Translations under genes and position numbers: made by a program
Assembly (NCBI GenBank): GCA_945902805.1
Contig: CAMDMZ010000001.1
Span: 124,001-188,000, forward strand
Source: Propionivibrio dicarboxylicus
GTDB lineage: Bacteria; Pseudomonadota; Gammaproteobacteria; Burkholderiales; Rhodocyclaceae
Direction: 5' to 3'
Length of the DNA: 64,000 bases
The notes under the pieces: model-generated
Told to the model about the DNA's origin: nothing
The model's database searches: none
What the model saw: only the letters and a program-made list of their open reading frames with translations
Part shown: in pieces, positions 40,266 through 49,054 of the stretch
Numbering within the stretch: the first letter of the stretch is position 1
How the letters are laid out: each line of letters opens with the position of its first letter

Positions 40266-41779
40266 GGGCGCCGTCCTCCCATCCGCAACGGCGAGGAGAG
40301 CGTTTTTTGCTCGACCGCCTTGTTGCGCAGTAGCTTCATCAGCGCCGACTTTGCGGCCTCAAGATCGGAATAGGGAATTCGCACGCCGGCGATCTCCTGA
40401 TAGGGTTCGTGGCCTTTGCCGGCCACCAAAATGACGTCACGCACGTCGGCCGTTGCAATCACCGCCGCCAGCGCCTGGGCTCGATCGACTTCGACCTTTG
40501 GTGACGTAGACAAGCCAGCCAGAATCATGTCGATGATCGCTTGCGGAGTTTCGCTGCGCGGATTGTCGCTGGTGACCCACACGGTATCGGCATGGCGCTC
40601 GGCCATGGCGCCCATCTGCGGACGCTTGCCCGGATCACGATCACCACCACAACCGAAGACGCAAACCAACTTGCCGCCACGGGCGGTGGCGGTATCGCGC
40701 AAGGCGGTCAGGGCCTTCTCCAGTGCGTCCGGCGTGTGCGCATAGTCAACGATCACCAGTGGTTGCGCTTCGCCGCCCAGCGCCTGCATGCGTCCCGGTG
40801 GCGGCTCGATGTGGCGCAGAACCACCGCGATATCGTCCAGCGTTTCGTCGCCGGCCAGCAGAGCACCGATCACGGCCAGTAGATTGGAGGCGTTGAAACG
40901 CCCCACCACCGGCGCCGCGATCGCCACGCCATCCAGGGTGAATTCAACGCCGCGCGGACCGGCACGCAAATCGGTCGCCTGCAGCACATGATCCGTTCCC
41001 GTGCGTCCCTCCAGACTGTAACCGATGGTCCTGATCGAGCCGTGCAGACGCGCGGCAAGCTCACGACCGAAGTCGTCATCGAGATTCAGCACGGCAGTCT
41101 TCAAGCCCGGCATAGCAAACAGCTTGGCTTTGGCTTCACCGTAAGCCGCCATGGTGCCGTGATATTCCAGATGATCGCGCGTCAGATTGGTGAAAACGGC
41201 GACATCAAACTGCGCCCCATTCGCCCTCCCCTGATCGATGCCAATCGACGAAACCTCCATGGCACAAGCGACCGCGCCGTGACGGACATAGTCGGCCAGG
41301 GCGGCATGAAAGCCAACCGCGTCGGGCGTGGTGTTCGGGCTCGGGTCCAGATGGGGCGGAAAGCCATTGCCCAGCGTGCCGATCACCGCGCATTTGCATT
41401 CAAGCCGATTCATGGCCTGCGCAATCCATTGCGACACCGAAGTCTTTCCATTGGTGCCGGTGATGCCCGCCAGCCAGAGCTGTTCCGAGGGCTTGCCATA
41501 CACCAGATGAGCAATTTCGCCGGCCAACCGGGCCAGATTCTCGACCGCAATCACCGGGACCGCCGTCCCGCCAGCGCCGACTTTTTCGCCGTGCTCGGCC
41601 AGAACCGCAACAGCGCCGTTGGCCAACGCCTGGGCGATGTACTGACGCCCGTCCACGCGCGCACCGGGGTAGGCGAGGAAAACGTCGCCCGGCTTGACGC
41701 GGCGCGAGTCAACAGCCAGTCCGGCCGGCCTGATGCCACGCTGGTGAAGTTGCGCAATGATCGCCTGCGCTGCGCTCAC
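40262..41779 (-). CDS. murE: UDP-MurNAc-L-Ala-D-Glu--2,6-diaminopimelate ligase
   Basis: Adds meso-diaminopimelate to the stem peptide. The 505-residue protein has [30 protein letters not shown] (ATP), HLEYHGTMAAYGEAK with the carbamylated-lysine region, and the diaminopimelate signature TSDNPRSETP (DNPR). A motif copy gives KVGAGGTA at residues 66-73 in the N-terminal domain, in a loop whose length seems normal for the family. A 13-base partial match is present near the 3' end (40341-40353). ATGA overlap with ftsI. Confidence 0.97.
   Translation of the reverse strand: MSAAQAIIAQLHQRGIRPAGLAVDSRRVKPGDVFLAYPGARVDGRQYIAQALANGAVAVLAEHGEKVGAGGTAVPVIAVENLARLAGEIAHLVYGKPSEQLWLAGITGTNGKTSVSQWIAQAMNRLECKCAVIGTLGNGFPPHLDPSPNTTPDAVGFHAALADYVRHGAVACAMEVSSIGIDQGRANGAQFDVAVFTNLTRDHLEYHGTMAAYGEAKAKLFAMPGLKTAVLNLDDDFGRELAARLHGSIRTIGYSLEGRTGTDHVLQATDLRAGPRGVEFTLDGVAIAAPVVGRFNASNLLAVIGALLAGDETLDDIAVVLRHIEPPPGRMQALGGEAQPLVIVDYAHTPDALEKALTALRDTATARGGKLVCVFGCGGDRDPGKRPQMGAMAERHADTVWVTSDNPRSETPQAIIDMILAGLSTSPKVEVDRAQALAAVIATADVRDVILVAGKGHEPYQEIAGVRIPYSDLEAAKSALMKLLRNKAVEQKTLSSPLRMGGRRP
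41561..41584 (-). repeat. Dispersed 24-base motif, copy 10 (in murE)
   Basis: Exact consensus match (GG variant), gene sense, encoding KVGAGGTA. Confidence 0.9.
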
Positions 41780-43509
41780 ATGCCCTCCTTGACCAATTCG
41801 ACATTGGCCATCTGCAAGGGTTTGAGCGGTGCGTCGGAACCGACGCCCAGCGTTCGCAGCGCTCCGGCCATAACCTCGGCAAATACCGGCGCGGCCACTT
41901 CGCCGCCGTAGTGTTTGCCTGCCGACGGTTCATCGATCATCACAGCCACAATCAGGCGCGGATCAGACACCGGGGCAAAGCCCACAAATGACGACACATA
42001 CTTGTTCGCGTAAGCACCGCCTTCGAGCTTGTGTGCGGTGCCGGTCTTGCCGGCGACGCGATAACCGGGAATCTGCGCCTTGGGTGCCGTGCCGCCGGGT
42101 TGCACCGCCATTTCGAGCATGGCGCGGACTTCGCGCGCGGTTTGCGCGGAAAAGATTTGCTCGCCAGCTGGCGGCGGATTGTCGAGGCGCGTCAATGACA
42201 GCGGCACAATATCGCCATCACGGGCAAACACCTGATAGGCCCGCGCCATTTGCATCAGCGTCACCGAAATGCCATGGCCGTAGGACATCGTCGCCTGCTC
42301 GATCGGCTTCCAGTATTTGGCCGGGCGTAAACGGCCGCCCACCTCGCCGGGGAATCCCAGTTTGATCGGCGAACCGAAGCCGATGTGATCGAACATTTCC
42401 CACATCTCGGCCGGCGTCATCGACAGGGCCAGCTTGGCGGCGCCGATATTGGATGACTTCTGGATCACCTGTGCGACGGTCAGCAATCCATGCGCGTGGG
42501 CATCCGATATCGTCGCCGAACCAATCGTCAGTTTGCCGGGCGAGGTCTGGATCGGTGTATCGAAACGCACCTTGCCTTTGTCCAGCGCCAGCGCCGCCGT
42601 GAACGGCTTCATGGTCGACCCCGGCTCGAAGGTATCGGTCAGCGCGCGATTGCGCAATTGCGCACCAGCCAGACGATTGCGATTATTCGGGTTGTAGGTC
42701 GGCAAATTCACCAAGGCCAGAATTTCGCCATTCCGGGCATCCAGCACGACCATGCCGCCAGCCTTCGCCTTGTGTTCGGTGATGGCTTTTTTCAAACTGG
42801 CATAAGCGAGATATTGCACCTTGGAATCGAGCGCCAGAACAATGTCTTTGCCCTCCTGCGGACCGTGGATACTTTCCACGTCCTCGACGATGTTGCCGCG
42901 TCTATCCTTGATCACGCGGCGGCTACCCGCGCGGCCCGTCAACTGGTCGTTGAACGCTAGCTCGATGCCTTCCTGCCCTTTGTCCTCGATGCCGGTAAAG
43001 CCCAGCATGTGCGCCATCACATCGCCGGCCGGGTAGTAGCGGCGGTATTCGTTCTGCAGATGAATGCCAGCCAACTTCAATCCCGCGACTTGCGTCGCCA
43101 GCTCCGGCGGGATCTGGCGTTTGACGAAAACGAAATCACGGTCAGCAGCGAGCTTGCGATTGAGGTCGCGGACATCCAGATCAAGCATCTTGGACAGGTC
43201 ACGCGATTGCGCTGGGCTCAGTTTGACATCCTCGGGAATCGCCCACACCGACTTGACCGGCGTCGACACCGCCAGCACATCGCCATGGCGATCGACGATA
43301 CGGCCACGCGTGGCGGAGATCTCGATCACGCGCTCGTAGCGGGCGCGGCCCTTGTCGCCGAGAAACTCATTGTTGATGCCTTGCAAATACACCGAGCGCC
43401 CCAGAAGAACCAGGAAGCCGCCCAGTAGCAAACCCAGCAACAGACGCTGCCGCCAGGCGGGCAAGCGCTGCGAGAGCAAGGGGCTGCGCGAGAATTTCAC
43501 CGGACGCAT
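41776..43509 (-). CDS. ftsI: Septal penicillin-binding protein 3 (transpeptidase)
   Basis: Cross-links septal peptidoglycan together with FtsW. The 577-residue protein has a short cytoplasmic tail, one membrane helix (about 22-45), a dimerisation domain and a transpeptidase domain with SxxK in PGSTMKPF (near 297), SxN in KSSNIGA (near 350) and KTGTAHK (near 487). ATG at 43509 overlaps the ftsL stop by one base; the 54-residue in-frame extension upstream lies inside ftsL and is rejected. Confidence 0.97.
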   Translation of the reverse strand: MRPVKFSRSPLLSQRLPAWRQRLLLGLLLGGFLVLLGRSVYLQGINNEFLGDKGRARYERVIEISATRGRIVDRHGDVLAVSTPVKSVWAIPEDVKLSPAQSRDLSKMLDLDVRDLNRKLAADRDFVFVKRQIPPELATQVAGLKLAGIHLQNEYRRYYPAGDVMAHMLGFTGIEDKGQEGIELAFNDQLTGRAGSRRVIKDRRGNIVEDVESIHGPQEGKDIVLALDSKVQYLAYASLKKAITEHKAKAGGMVVLDARNGEILALVNLPTYNPNNRNRLAGAQLRNRALTDTFEPGSTMKPFTAALALDKGKVRFDTPIQTSPGKLTIGSATISDAHAHGLLTVAQVIQKSSNIGAAKLALSMTPAEMWEMFDHIGFGSPIKLGFPGEVGGRLRPAKYWKPIEQATMSYGHGISVTLMQMARAYQVFARDGDIVPLSLTRLDNPPPAGEQIFSAQTAREVRAMLEMAVQPGGTAPKAQIPGYRVAGKTGTAHKLEGGAYANKYVSSFVGFAPVSDPRLIVAVMIDEPSAGKHYGGEVAAPVFAEVMAGALRTLGVGSDAPLKPLQMANVELVKEGM

Positions 43510-43808
43510 CAGCGGGCGCCTCCGACGACAGTCGATGTACCGCCGTGATCCGCGTCGACGGAAATGATCTGACCGGGAAGTGGCGGCCTCATCCCCAATT
43601 TCTCGCGGGCAATCTTTTCGATACGGGCGTGCGAGGCCCAGGTGCTTTGTTCGAGCTGCAACTGACCCCATTCCACGTCCAGATCACGCATCCGCTTTTG
43701 CTCGGATTCCAGCTCGATAAATAGCTTGCGCGCGCGATGCGTCGAACTGACGGCTGACAGTGCGCAGCCGACGGCGATGATCAGCAGAATGAGATTAAGG
43801 CGGGCCAT
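43509..43808 (-). CDS. ftsL: Cell division protein FtsL
   Basis: Small bitopic divisome protein that pairs with FtsB and activates FtsWI. The 99-residue protein has one N-terminal membrane helix (about 3-21), then a heptad-like coiled coil (HRARKLFIELESEQKRMRDL, about 25-60) and IEKIAREKLGMRPP. Overlaps rsmH by one base. Confidence 0.92.
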   Translation of the reverse strand: MARLNLILLIIAVGCALSAVSSTHRARKLFIELESEQKRMRDLDVEWGQLQLEQSTWASHARIEKIAREKLGMRPPLPGQIISVDADHGGTSTVVGGAR

Positions 43809-44731
43809 CAGAGTTTTTCGGCGACTCGCAACACGGCACTGCGAGATCGCGGATTCACCGCGACCTCGGCAGACGAGGCAAAAACCGGTTTGCCGACCAG
43901 GCGAATGGCCGCCGACGGCAGATCAGCCGCGCGCACCGGTACCCCCTTGGGCGGCTGGGCTGGCGTCGCGGCCTCTTTGAGGAAGCGTTTGACGATACGG
44001 TCTTCGAGGGAATGAAAGCTGATCACGGCCAGGCGTCCACCCGGCTTTAGCCGGAACAGGCATTGCGGCAAGCTTAGCGACAGCTCCTCAAGCTCCCGAT
44101 TGACGTGAATCCGTAGAGCTTGAAAGCTGCGCGTCGCCGGGTGTTGGCCCGGCTCGCGCGTCCGGACGACTTGCGCCACGAGCGTGGCAAGCTGTCCTGT
44201 GCTTGAAATACGTTGCTCGCCCCGAGCAACAACAAGCGCCTTTGCAATCGCATTAGCAAACCGTTCTTCGCCATAGTCTCGTATCACCCTCTCAATTTCA
44301 GATTGTTCTGCCCGCGCCAGAAAATCGGCTGCGGTCTCCCCCTGTGTCGTATCCATGCGCATGTCCAGCGGCGCATCGAAACGAAAACTCATGCCCCGTT
44401 CGGGCGTATCCAACTGCGGCGATGACACGCCGATATCCAGCAGAATCCCATCCACCTGCCCCACGCTCAGATCGGCCAGGACCGCATCGAGCTGACTGAA
44501 AGCGGCGTGCACCAGCGTGAAGCGTGGGTCGGCAATCGCATGACCGGCCTCGATGGCGACCGGATCGCGATCCAGTGCAATCAGCTTTCCCTGCGGCCCG
44601 AGTGCCTCGAGAATCTTCCGGCTGTGCCCGCCGCGACCGAAGGTGCCATCCACGTAGATACCGGCGGGCTTGATGGTCAATGCAGCCACGGCCTCGGCCA
44701 GCAGCACGCTGACGTGCGCACCGGTACTCAC
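43808..44731 (-). CDS. rsmH: 16S rRNA m4C1402 methyltransferase RsmH (MraW)
   Basis: S-adenosylmethionine enzyme that methylates C1402 in the ribosomal P site. The 307-residue protein has [24 protein letters not shown] (SAM site), [19 protein letters not shown] and [20 protein letters not shown] overlap with mraZ. Confidence 0.97.
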   Translation of the reverse strand: MSTGAHVSVLLAEAVAALTIKPAGIYVDGTFGRGGHSRKILEALGPQGKLIALDRDPVAIEAGHAIADPRFTLVHAAFSQLDAVLADLSVGQVDGILLDIGVSSPQLDTPERGMSFRFDAPLDMRMDTTQGETAADFLARAEQSEIERVIRDYGEERFANAIAKALVVARGEQRISSTGQLATLVAQVVRTREPGQHPATRSFQALRIHVNRELEELSLSLPQCLFRLKPGGRLAVISFHSLEDRIVKRFLKEAATPAQPPKGVPVRAADLPSAAIRLVGKPVFASSAEVAVNPRSRSAVLRVAEKL

Positions 44732-45174
44732 AACGCCAGGTTTTCAAGGCCAGACGGCAACAGCTTGTCGCCCAGCGCGAAGATCGCCTCCTGCTGCGCC
44801 TTCCAACCGGCATCGGACCAAATTTCGAAATGACTTCCCTGCCCGACCAACCAGATTTCCTTTTCCAGGCCGGCGTACTGGCGTAGCGCGGGGGAAATCA
44901 GCACTCGACCGGCGCCATCCAGCTCGACATCTTCGGCAAAGCCCACCAGCAGACGCCGCACCATGGCGGACTCGATCTGCAGACTGGGTGCGGCGAGGAT
45001 CTGGGCGCGAATCGGCTCCCAGGCGGGTTGCGGATAAAGCAGCAAGCAACGATGAGGATGGGCGGTAACGACCAGACGGCCGCTTCCAGGTGCGCCAAGC
45101 GCATCACGATGCTTGCTCGGGACCGCCATGCGGCCCTTGGCATCGAGATTCAGCACGGCGGCGCCCTGGAACAT
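44728..45174 (-). CDS. mraZ: Transcriptional regulator MraZ
   Basis: Double AbrB-fold protein that binds the dcw promoter and, in E. coli, represses it. The 148-residue protein has two repeats: [17 protein letters not shown] (about 7-23) and [19 protein letters not shown] (about 82-100), each with the DxxGR motif. First gene of the cluster, with the matching MraZ box just upstream. Confidence 0.97.
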   Translation of the reverse strand: MFQGAAVLNLDAKGRMAVPSKHRDALGAPGSGRLVVTAHPHRCLLLYPQPAWEPIRAQILAAPSLQIESAMVRRLLVGFAEDVELDGAGRVLISPALRQYAGLEKEIWLVGQGSHFEIWSDAGWKAQQEAIFALGDKLLPSGLENLAL

Positions 45175-45212
45175 CTCTCCCTCCTAAGGTGGATTGGGGA
45201 ATTGGCTTTTTT

Positions 45213-45238
45213 CACCACTTTTCCCCACTGTTTCCCAC
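45213..45238 (-). promoter_or_regulatory. MraZ box: three GTGGGN repeats spaced ten bases apart
   Basis: Read leftward: GTGGGA (45238-45233), GTGGGG (45228-45223) and GTGGTG (45218-45213), each start exactly ten bases after the last. This is the known MraZ operator pattern (GTGGG repeats with N5 spacers). The first repeat overlaps the -10 hexamer, consistent with repression. Confidence 0.88.
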
Positions 45239-45265
45239 TTTAGGACACTAATTGCGAGTGGTCAA
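45237..45265 (-). promoter_or_regulatory. Sigma70-type promoter of the dcw cluster
   Basis: Read leftward: TTGACC (45265-45260), 17-base spacer, TAAAGT (45242-45237). It lies about 60-90 bases upstream of mraZ and its -10 touches the first MraZ repeat. Confidence 0.7.
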
Positions 45266-45314
45266 GAGGGATTGCCGAATTTTCCTTGCCGTAACAATGG
45301 CTTAAGAAACTTTC

Positions 45315-45343
45315 TTGACGTCAATGCGCAAATTATTTATCTT
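45315..45343 (+). promoter_or_regulatory. Candidate sigma70 promoter for the SulP gene
   Basis: TTGACG, 17-base spacer, TATCTT on the plus strand, about 140 bases upstream of the SulP start. The -35 is good and the -10 matches four of six positions. Confidence 0.45.
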
Positions 45344-45484
45344 GAAAAATCAACGTAGATAGAATTCAAACTGAATGTGCTTTATGAGAACCTTGGGCCA
45401 AATTCACGGGCACTTTCACGACACTTGAAACTTCATGCGTAATTTCTTGACCTGATCTTCAAGCTGCGTGAACATGCAAAGACA

Positions 45485-47710
45485 ATGAGTACGGCCCATA
45501 CCCCTGTCACCCTGCTGACGCCCGCGCCACGGCGCACCCTCCCCGGCGACTTGTGGGGTGGCTTGGCGGCAATGCTGGTGGCGCTGCCTTCGGCAATTGC
45601 CTTCGGCGTCACCATCTTTGCCCCTCTGGGCGGCTCGCTCGCTGCACAGGGGGCGATGGCAGGCATACTCGGCGCCACGGCACTCGGCTTGGTCGCCCCC
45701 GCTTTTGGCGGTAGCCAGCGCCTGATCACCGCACCTTGTGCGCCAGCCGCTGCCGTGCTTTCCGCACTGGCGATCAGCTTTACGCAACAGGGCATCGAAC
45801 CGCGCGCGGTGATGTTGATGCTGGCGCTGATCGGCCTGCTGGCCGGTGGAATACAGATCGGGCTGGGGTTCGCCCGCGTTGGTCAGCTGATCAAGTTCAT
45901 CCCATTCCCTGTCGTCAGCGGCTATCTGTCGGGTGTCGGCTTGATCATCATCGGCAGCCAGATTCCGAAACTTTTGGGCGCGCCCAGCGGTTCCACCCTG
46001 CTTGGTGCGTTGAGCGCGCCGACGGACTGGTCCTGGCAAAGTATCGTCGTCGGCAGCGTGGCCATCGTCACCATGCTGTTGGTGCCACGAATTACCCAAG
46101 CCATACCTGCCGCCATACTCGCGCTACTGGCCGCCATCCTCAGTTACCTCGGTCTCGGTTTGCTCGATCCCACTCTGATGGTGACCAGCAATAACCCCTT
46201 GCTAGTTGGCGATCTGGCCGCCGAGGGCGGTCTCGCCGATGCCATCCGCGAGCATTGGCGCGCCTTGAGCGGGTTGGGCTTGGATATTGTGATCAAGGTC
46301 TTGGTGCCGGCCCTGACCCTGGCCGTACTGCTTTCAATCGATACCTTGAAAACCTGCCTGGTGATCGACGCGATGACCAACTCGCACCACGACTCGGATC
46401 GCGAACTGATCGGTCAGGGACTTGGCAACATGGCATCGTCGCTGGCTGGTGGCATCCCCGGCGCTGGCACCATGGGCGCCTCGCTGATCAATATTTCCAG
46501 TGGCGGTACCACGCGCGCCTCGGGGCTGATGTCCGGGGTTTTTTCTCTCGCTGCCTTTCTGCTGCTGGCGCCCCTGATTGCCTGGGTTCCTGTTCCTGCG
46601 TTGGCTGCCATCCTGATCGTGATCGGTTTCCGCATGATCGACAGCCACAGTCTTTCCTTTTTCTACTCGGAGACCACCCGTCTCGACTTTGTCGTCATCA
46701 TGGCCGTCATCTTGGTCGCCATCTTCGGCAACCTGATCGCGGCCTCGGGCGTTGGCGTGGCGCTGGCAATCATGCTGTTCATCCGCGAACAAACCCGCAG
46801 TTCCGTGGTCCGCACCAAGGTCGAAGGCCACGAGATTTTTTCCAAGCGCATTCGTGCCGAGAAGGAATTATCGACGGCCGAGCGCGACGGTGACGACACC
46901 GTGGTATTCGAGTTGCAGGGCAGTCTTTTCTTCGGCACCGCCAACCAGTTGCTGACCGCGCTGGAGCCAGAAACAGCCAACCGCAAATATGTCATCCTGA
47001 GCATGCGCCGGGTGCAATCGTTGGATGTCACCGCCACGCACGTTCTTGAGCAAATCAAGGACCGTCTTGAGGAAAACAACGCGTACCTGGTGTTTTGCGA
47101 TATTCCCAAAGGGCTACCCAGCGGCCTCAAGATGAAGCGTTTCCTCAAAGACACCGGTGTGGTGCGGACGACCAACAAAGCCTTTGCCTTCCGTCAATTG
47201 GATGAAGCGCTGGAATGGGTCGATGCGCAGGAGCGGCAACAGGCATTGGAGAACACCACCGAGTCGATTCCTCTTGAGCTGCAGGACATGCCGGTCTTTG
47301 CTCGCCAATCCGCTGAAGCCATTGCCGCACTCGAGGCGGCGATGGAGTTACGTCTTATCAAGGCCGGCAAGAAGGTATTCAAGGCCGGTGCGGCCGATAC
47401 CGATCTCTTTATTATTCGCCGTGGCACGGTCAAGATTACCGTGCCGATACGCAAGAAGGAAAGTTACCACCTGGCCACCAGCAGTCGGGGCGGCATCATC
47501 GGCAACATGGGCTTTCTTGATACCGAGGGGCACGCAGCGGATGCCCTGGCCTTGACCGACACGGAAGTTTACGTCTTGTCCCGCGCCAATTTCGAGGCGC
47601 TCGCCGCCAATCAGCGGGGCATCGCACTCACGGTCATGAAAGCCGTGGCGCGCAATCTGTCGACGCGCCTGCGCGTCACGATTCAGGAGTTGCAGGCGCT
47701 ACGGGGCTGA
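45485..47710 (+). CDS. SulP anion transporter with STAS and cyclic-nucleotide-binding domains
   Basis: A 741-residue protein. Residues about 20-410 are the SulP membrane domain (GGLAAMLVALPSAIAFGV at its start, with a later helix KVLVPALTLAVLLSIDTL); about 465-570 is a STAS domain (FELQGSLFFGTANQ, SLDVTATHVLEQ); about 610-740 is a cNMP-binding domain (VFKAGAADTDLFIIRRG). SulP proteins move sulfate, bicarbonate or dicarboxylates. Fusion to a nucleotide-sensing domain suggests gating by cAMP or a related ligand. The conserved Arg of a true cyclic-nucleotide pocket is not clear (GNMGFLDTEGHAADA), so binding is unproven. Confidence 0.88.
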   Translation: MSTAHTPVTLLTPAPRRTLPGDLWGGLAAMLVALPSAIAFGVTIFAPLGGSLAAQGAMAGILGATALGLVAPAFGGSQRLITAPCAPAAAVLSALAISFTQQGIEPRAVMLMLALIGLLAGGIQIGLGFARVGQLIKFIPFPVVSGYLSGVGLIIIGSQIPKLLGAPSGSTLLGALSAPTDWSWQSIVVGSVAIVTMLLVPRITQAIPAAILALLAAILSYLGLGLLDPTLMVTSNNPLLVGDLAAEGGLADAIREHWRALSGLGLDIVIKVLVPALTLAVLLSIDTLKTCLVIDAMTNSHHDSDRELIGQGLGNMASSLAGGIPGAGTMGASLINISSGGTTRASGLMSGVFSLAAFLLLAPLIAWVPVPALAAILIVIGFRMIDSHSLSFFYSETTRLDFVVIMAVILVAIFGNLIAASGVGVALAIMLFIREQTRSSVVRTKVEGHEIFSKRIRAEKELSTAERDGDDTVVFELQGSLFFGTANQLLTALEPETANRKYVILSMRRVQSLDVTATHVLEQIKDRLEENNAYLVFCDIPKGLPSGLKMKRFLKDTGVVRTTNKAFAFRQLDEALEWVDAQERQQALENTTESIPLELQDMPVFARQSAEAIAALEAAMELRLIKAGKKVFKAGAADTDLFIIRRGTVKITVPIRKKESYHLATSSRGGIIGNMGFLDTEGHAADALALTDTEVYVLSRANFEALAANQRGIALTVMKAVARNLSTRLRVTIQELQALRG

Positions 47711-47719
47711 ACATCGCCG

Positions 47720-48208
47720 TCAAAAATCAGACAGGGTGAGCGATTGCCCGCTGGCGTCTTTAACGTCCATCTTGCCGATCAAGGTCTTGAGCGAGGCGAC
47801 GAGCGAGGTGAGTTCCTTGGGACTCAGTTTTTCCAGGCCATCCATCAGCACCCCGCGCACCGGCATCGGCGCCTTCTTGACCAAGCGCGAGCCCTTGGGT
47901 GTCGGGAAAAGCTGAACCACACGCTGATCCTTGGCGGAACGCTCGCGCCGCATCAAATCGGCCTGCACCAGGCGCTCGACCAGATTGCTGGTCGTCGATT
48001 GATGAATCGCCATCGACTTGCCGAGTTCCGTCACGCGAATGCCCGGTTGCCCGACCACGGCAGCCAGCGCCCAGAGCTGCGCGCCGCTGATTCCCGTCTG
48101 CTTTTCCACCCACTGGAAATGACGTTTCATCGACTTGAAAATCAGCCGAAACTCTTTAAGAACTGTCATCACATCTTCAGATGTTTGATTTGCAACTTCA
48201 GCTGACAT
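47720..48208 (-). CDS. MarR-family transcriptional regulator
   Basis: A 162-residue winged-helix protein: QTGISGAQLWALAAVVGQPG, then VTELGKSMAIHQSTTSNLVERLVQ as the recognition helix region and RSAKDQRVVQLFPTPKG as the wing. MarR dimers usually repress transporters or stress genes and respond to phenolic or oxidant ligands. ATG at 48208 is chosen for GGAG six bases upstream. Ends 9 bases from the SulP stop, convergent; its target could be the divergent OmpA-like gene or itself. Confidence 0.88.
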   Translation of the reverse strand: MSAEVANQTSEDVMTVLKEFRLIFKSMKRHFQWVEKQTGISGAQLWALAAVVGQPGIRVTELGKSMAIHQSTTSNLVERLVQADLMRRERSAKDQRVVQLFPTPKGSRLVKKAPMPVRGVLMDGLEKLSPKELTSLVASLKTLIGKMDVKDASGQSLTLSDF

Positions 48209-48446
48209 GAGAAACTCCACAATGAGTACTGCAATAGGATTGACGAGAACAAAGACGCAAAGCGGTAAGGAGTTAAGCCGGCCAGCGGTTTCTGACTTTA
48301 CCGTATTTGCCGAATTCTAATTCAATCTCGTCACTTTCTGGCGAGCTACCTCTGATTGTTCCGACTTTTTGGGCTAAATTGCGCCTCATTCCCGACAAAA
48401 ACCCTGATCTTTGCCCGGCTATTTCGCGGCGGAACCCAAATTACTC

Positions 48447-49031
48447 ATGATCCATCTCACCCGATTAATTTTTGCCAGCGTCGCCTCAGGGCTGTTTCTG
48501 GCAGCTTGCAGCACCCTACCGCCGGACGCCATGCCAGCAACCGAAGACTCGCGCACCGAAGGAATCACACCGGCACTCGGTGCCAGACCCCTGCGTAACT
48601 TACCGCGCGCGACAGTCAATCCTCCGCCGCTAGAGGCATCGCGGCTACCGGTAGCAGATGCGCCACCGCCGGCCATGGAACCGCCGCCGCCCGATCCGGC
48701 GAACAATATATTCTTCGCCTCTGGCTCGGATACCATCACGCCGGCCGGACGGCGTCAGTTATCGTTGATTGCGGAAAAGATGAAGTCCAAGCCGCGCGCC
48801 GATGTCACCTTGATTGGCCACACCGATGATGCCGGCAGTTCGGAATTCAATTTGGCCCTGGCGCAGCGACGGGTCGAAGCCGTTGCCACGGAACTCCAAT
48901 CTTTCGGAATTTCATCGCGCCAGATCCGTCGTGTCAGCTATGGCAATGAGGCGTCCGGAGCCTATACCTGTGCCTCGGCAAGCTGCCGTCAAAATGAACG
49001 ACGCGTGGAGCTCCGCTTGTCCGGCGACTAA
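48447..49031 (+). CDS. OmpA-family lipoprotein
   Basis: A 194-residue outer-membrane lipoprotein. The signal (about 1-17) ends in the lipobox LAAC. A Pro/Ala-rich linker (about 40-85) leads to an OmpA C-terminal peptidoglycan-binding domain (about 88-192): NNIFFASGSDTITPAGRR, IGHTDDAGSSEFNLALAQRR with the Asp and Arg that hold diaminopimelate, and NERRVEL. Pal-like proteins tether the outer membrane to the wall; this one is not near tol genes. Two cysteines near residues 176 and 181 may form a disulfide. Confidence 0.85.
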   Translation: MIHLTRLIFASVASGLFLAACSTLPPDAMPATEDSRTEGITPALGARPLRNLPRATVNPPPLEASRLPVADAPPPAMEPPPPDPANNIFFASGSDTITPAGRRQLSLIAEKMKSKPRADVTLIGHTDDAGSSEFNLALAQRRVEAVATELQSFGISSRQIRRVSYGNEASGAYTCASASCRQNERRVELRLSGD

Positions 49032-49054
49032 TTCGCGCCGCCGCCAACGCGCCG

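Larger units (their letters stand above)
45175..45484. other. Intergenic region between mraZ and the SulP gene
   Basis: A 310-base gap between divergent genes and the only one over 300 bases. It holds the MraZ box and dcw promoter on the left and a candidate rightward promoter in an AT-rich stretch on the right. I see no coding frame or RNA gene in it. Confidence 0.7.

Noticed and set aside
40341-40353. Partial match to the dispersed motif near the 3' end of murE
   Set aside because: Thirteen bases match (AAAGTCGGCGCTG, read leftward) but the second half is unrelated. It may be a decayed copy; not counted.
43510-43671. In-frame extension of ftsI into ftsL
   Set aside because: It is the shadow of ftsL; the normal FtsI N terminus and membrane helix follow the ATG at 43509.
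48361-48370. AAAAAGTCGG (read leftward) upstream of the OmpA-like lipoprotein
   Set aside because: Only the first block is present and the rest does not match, so chance is adequate.
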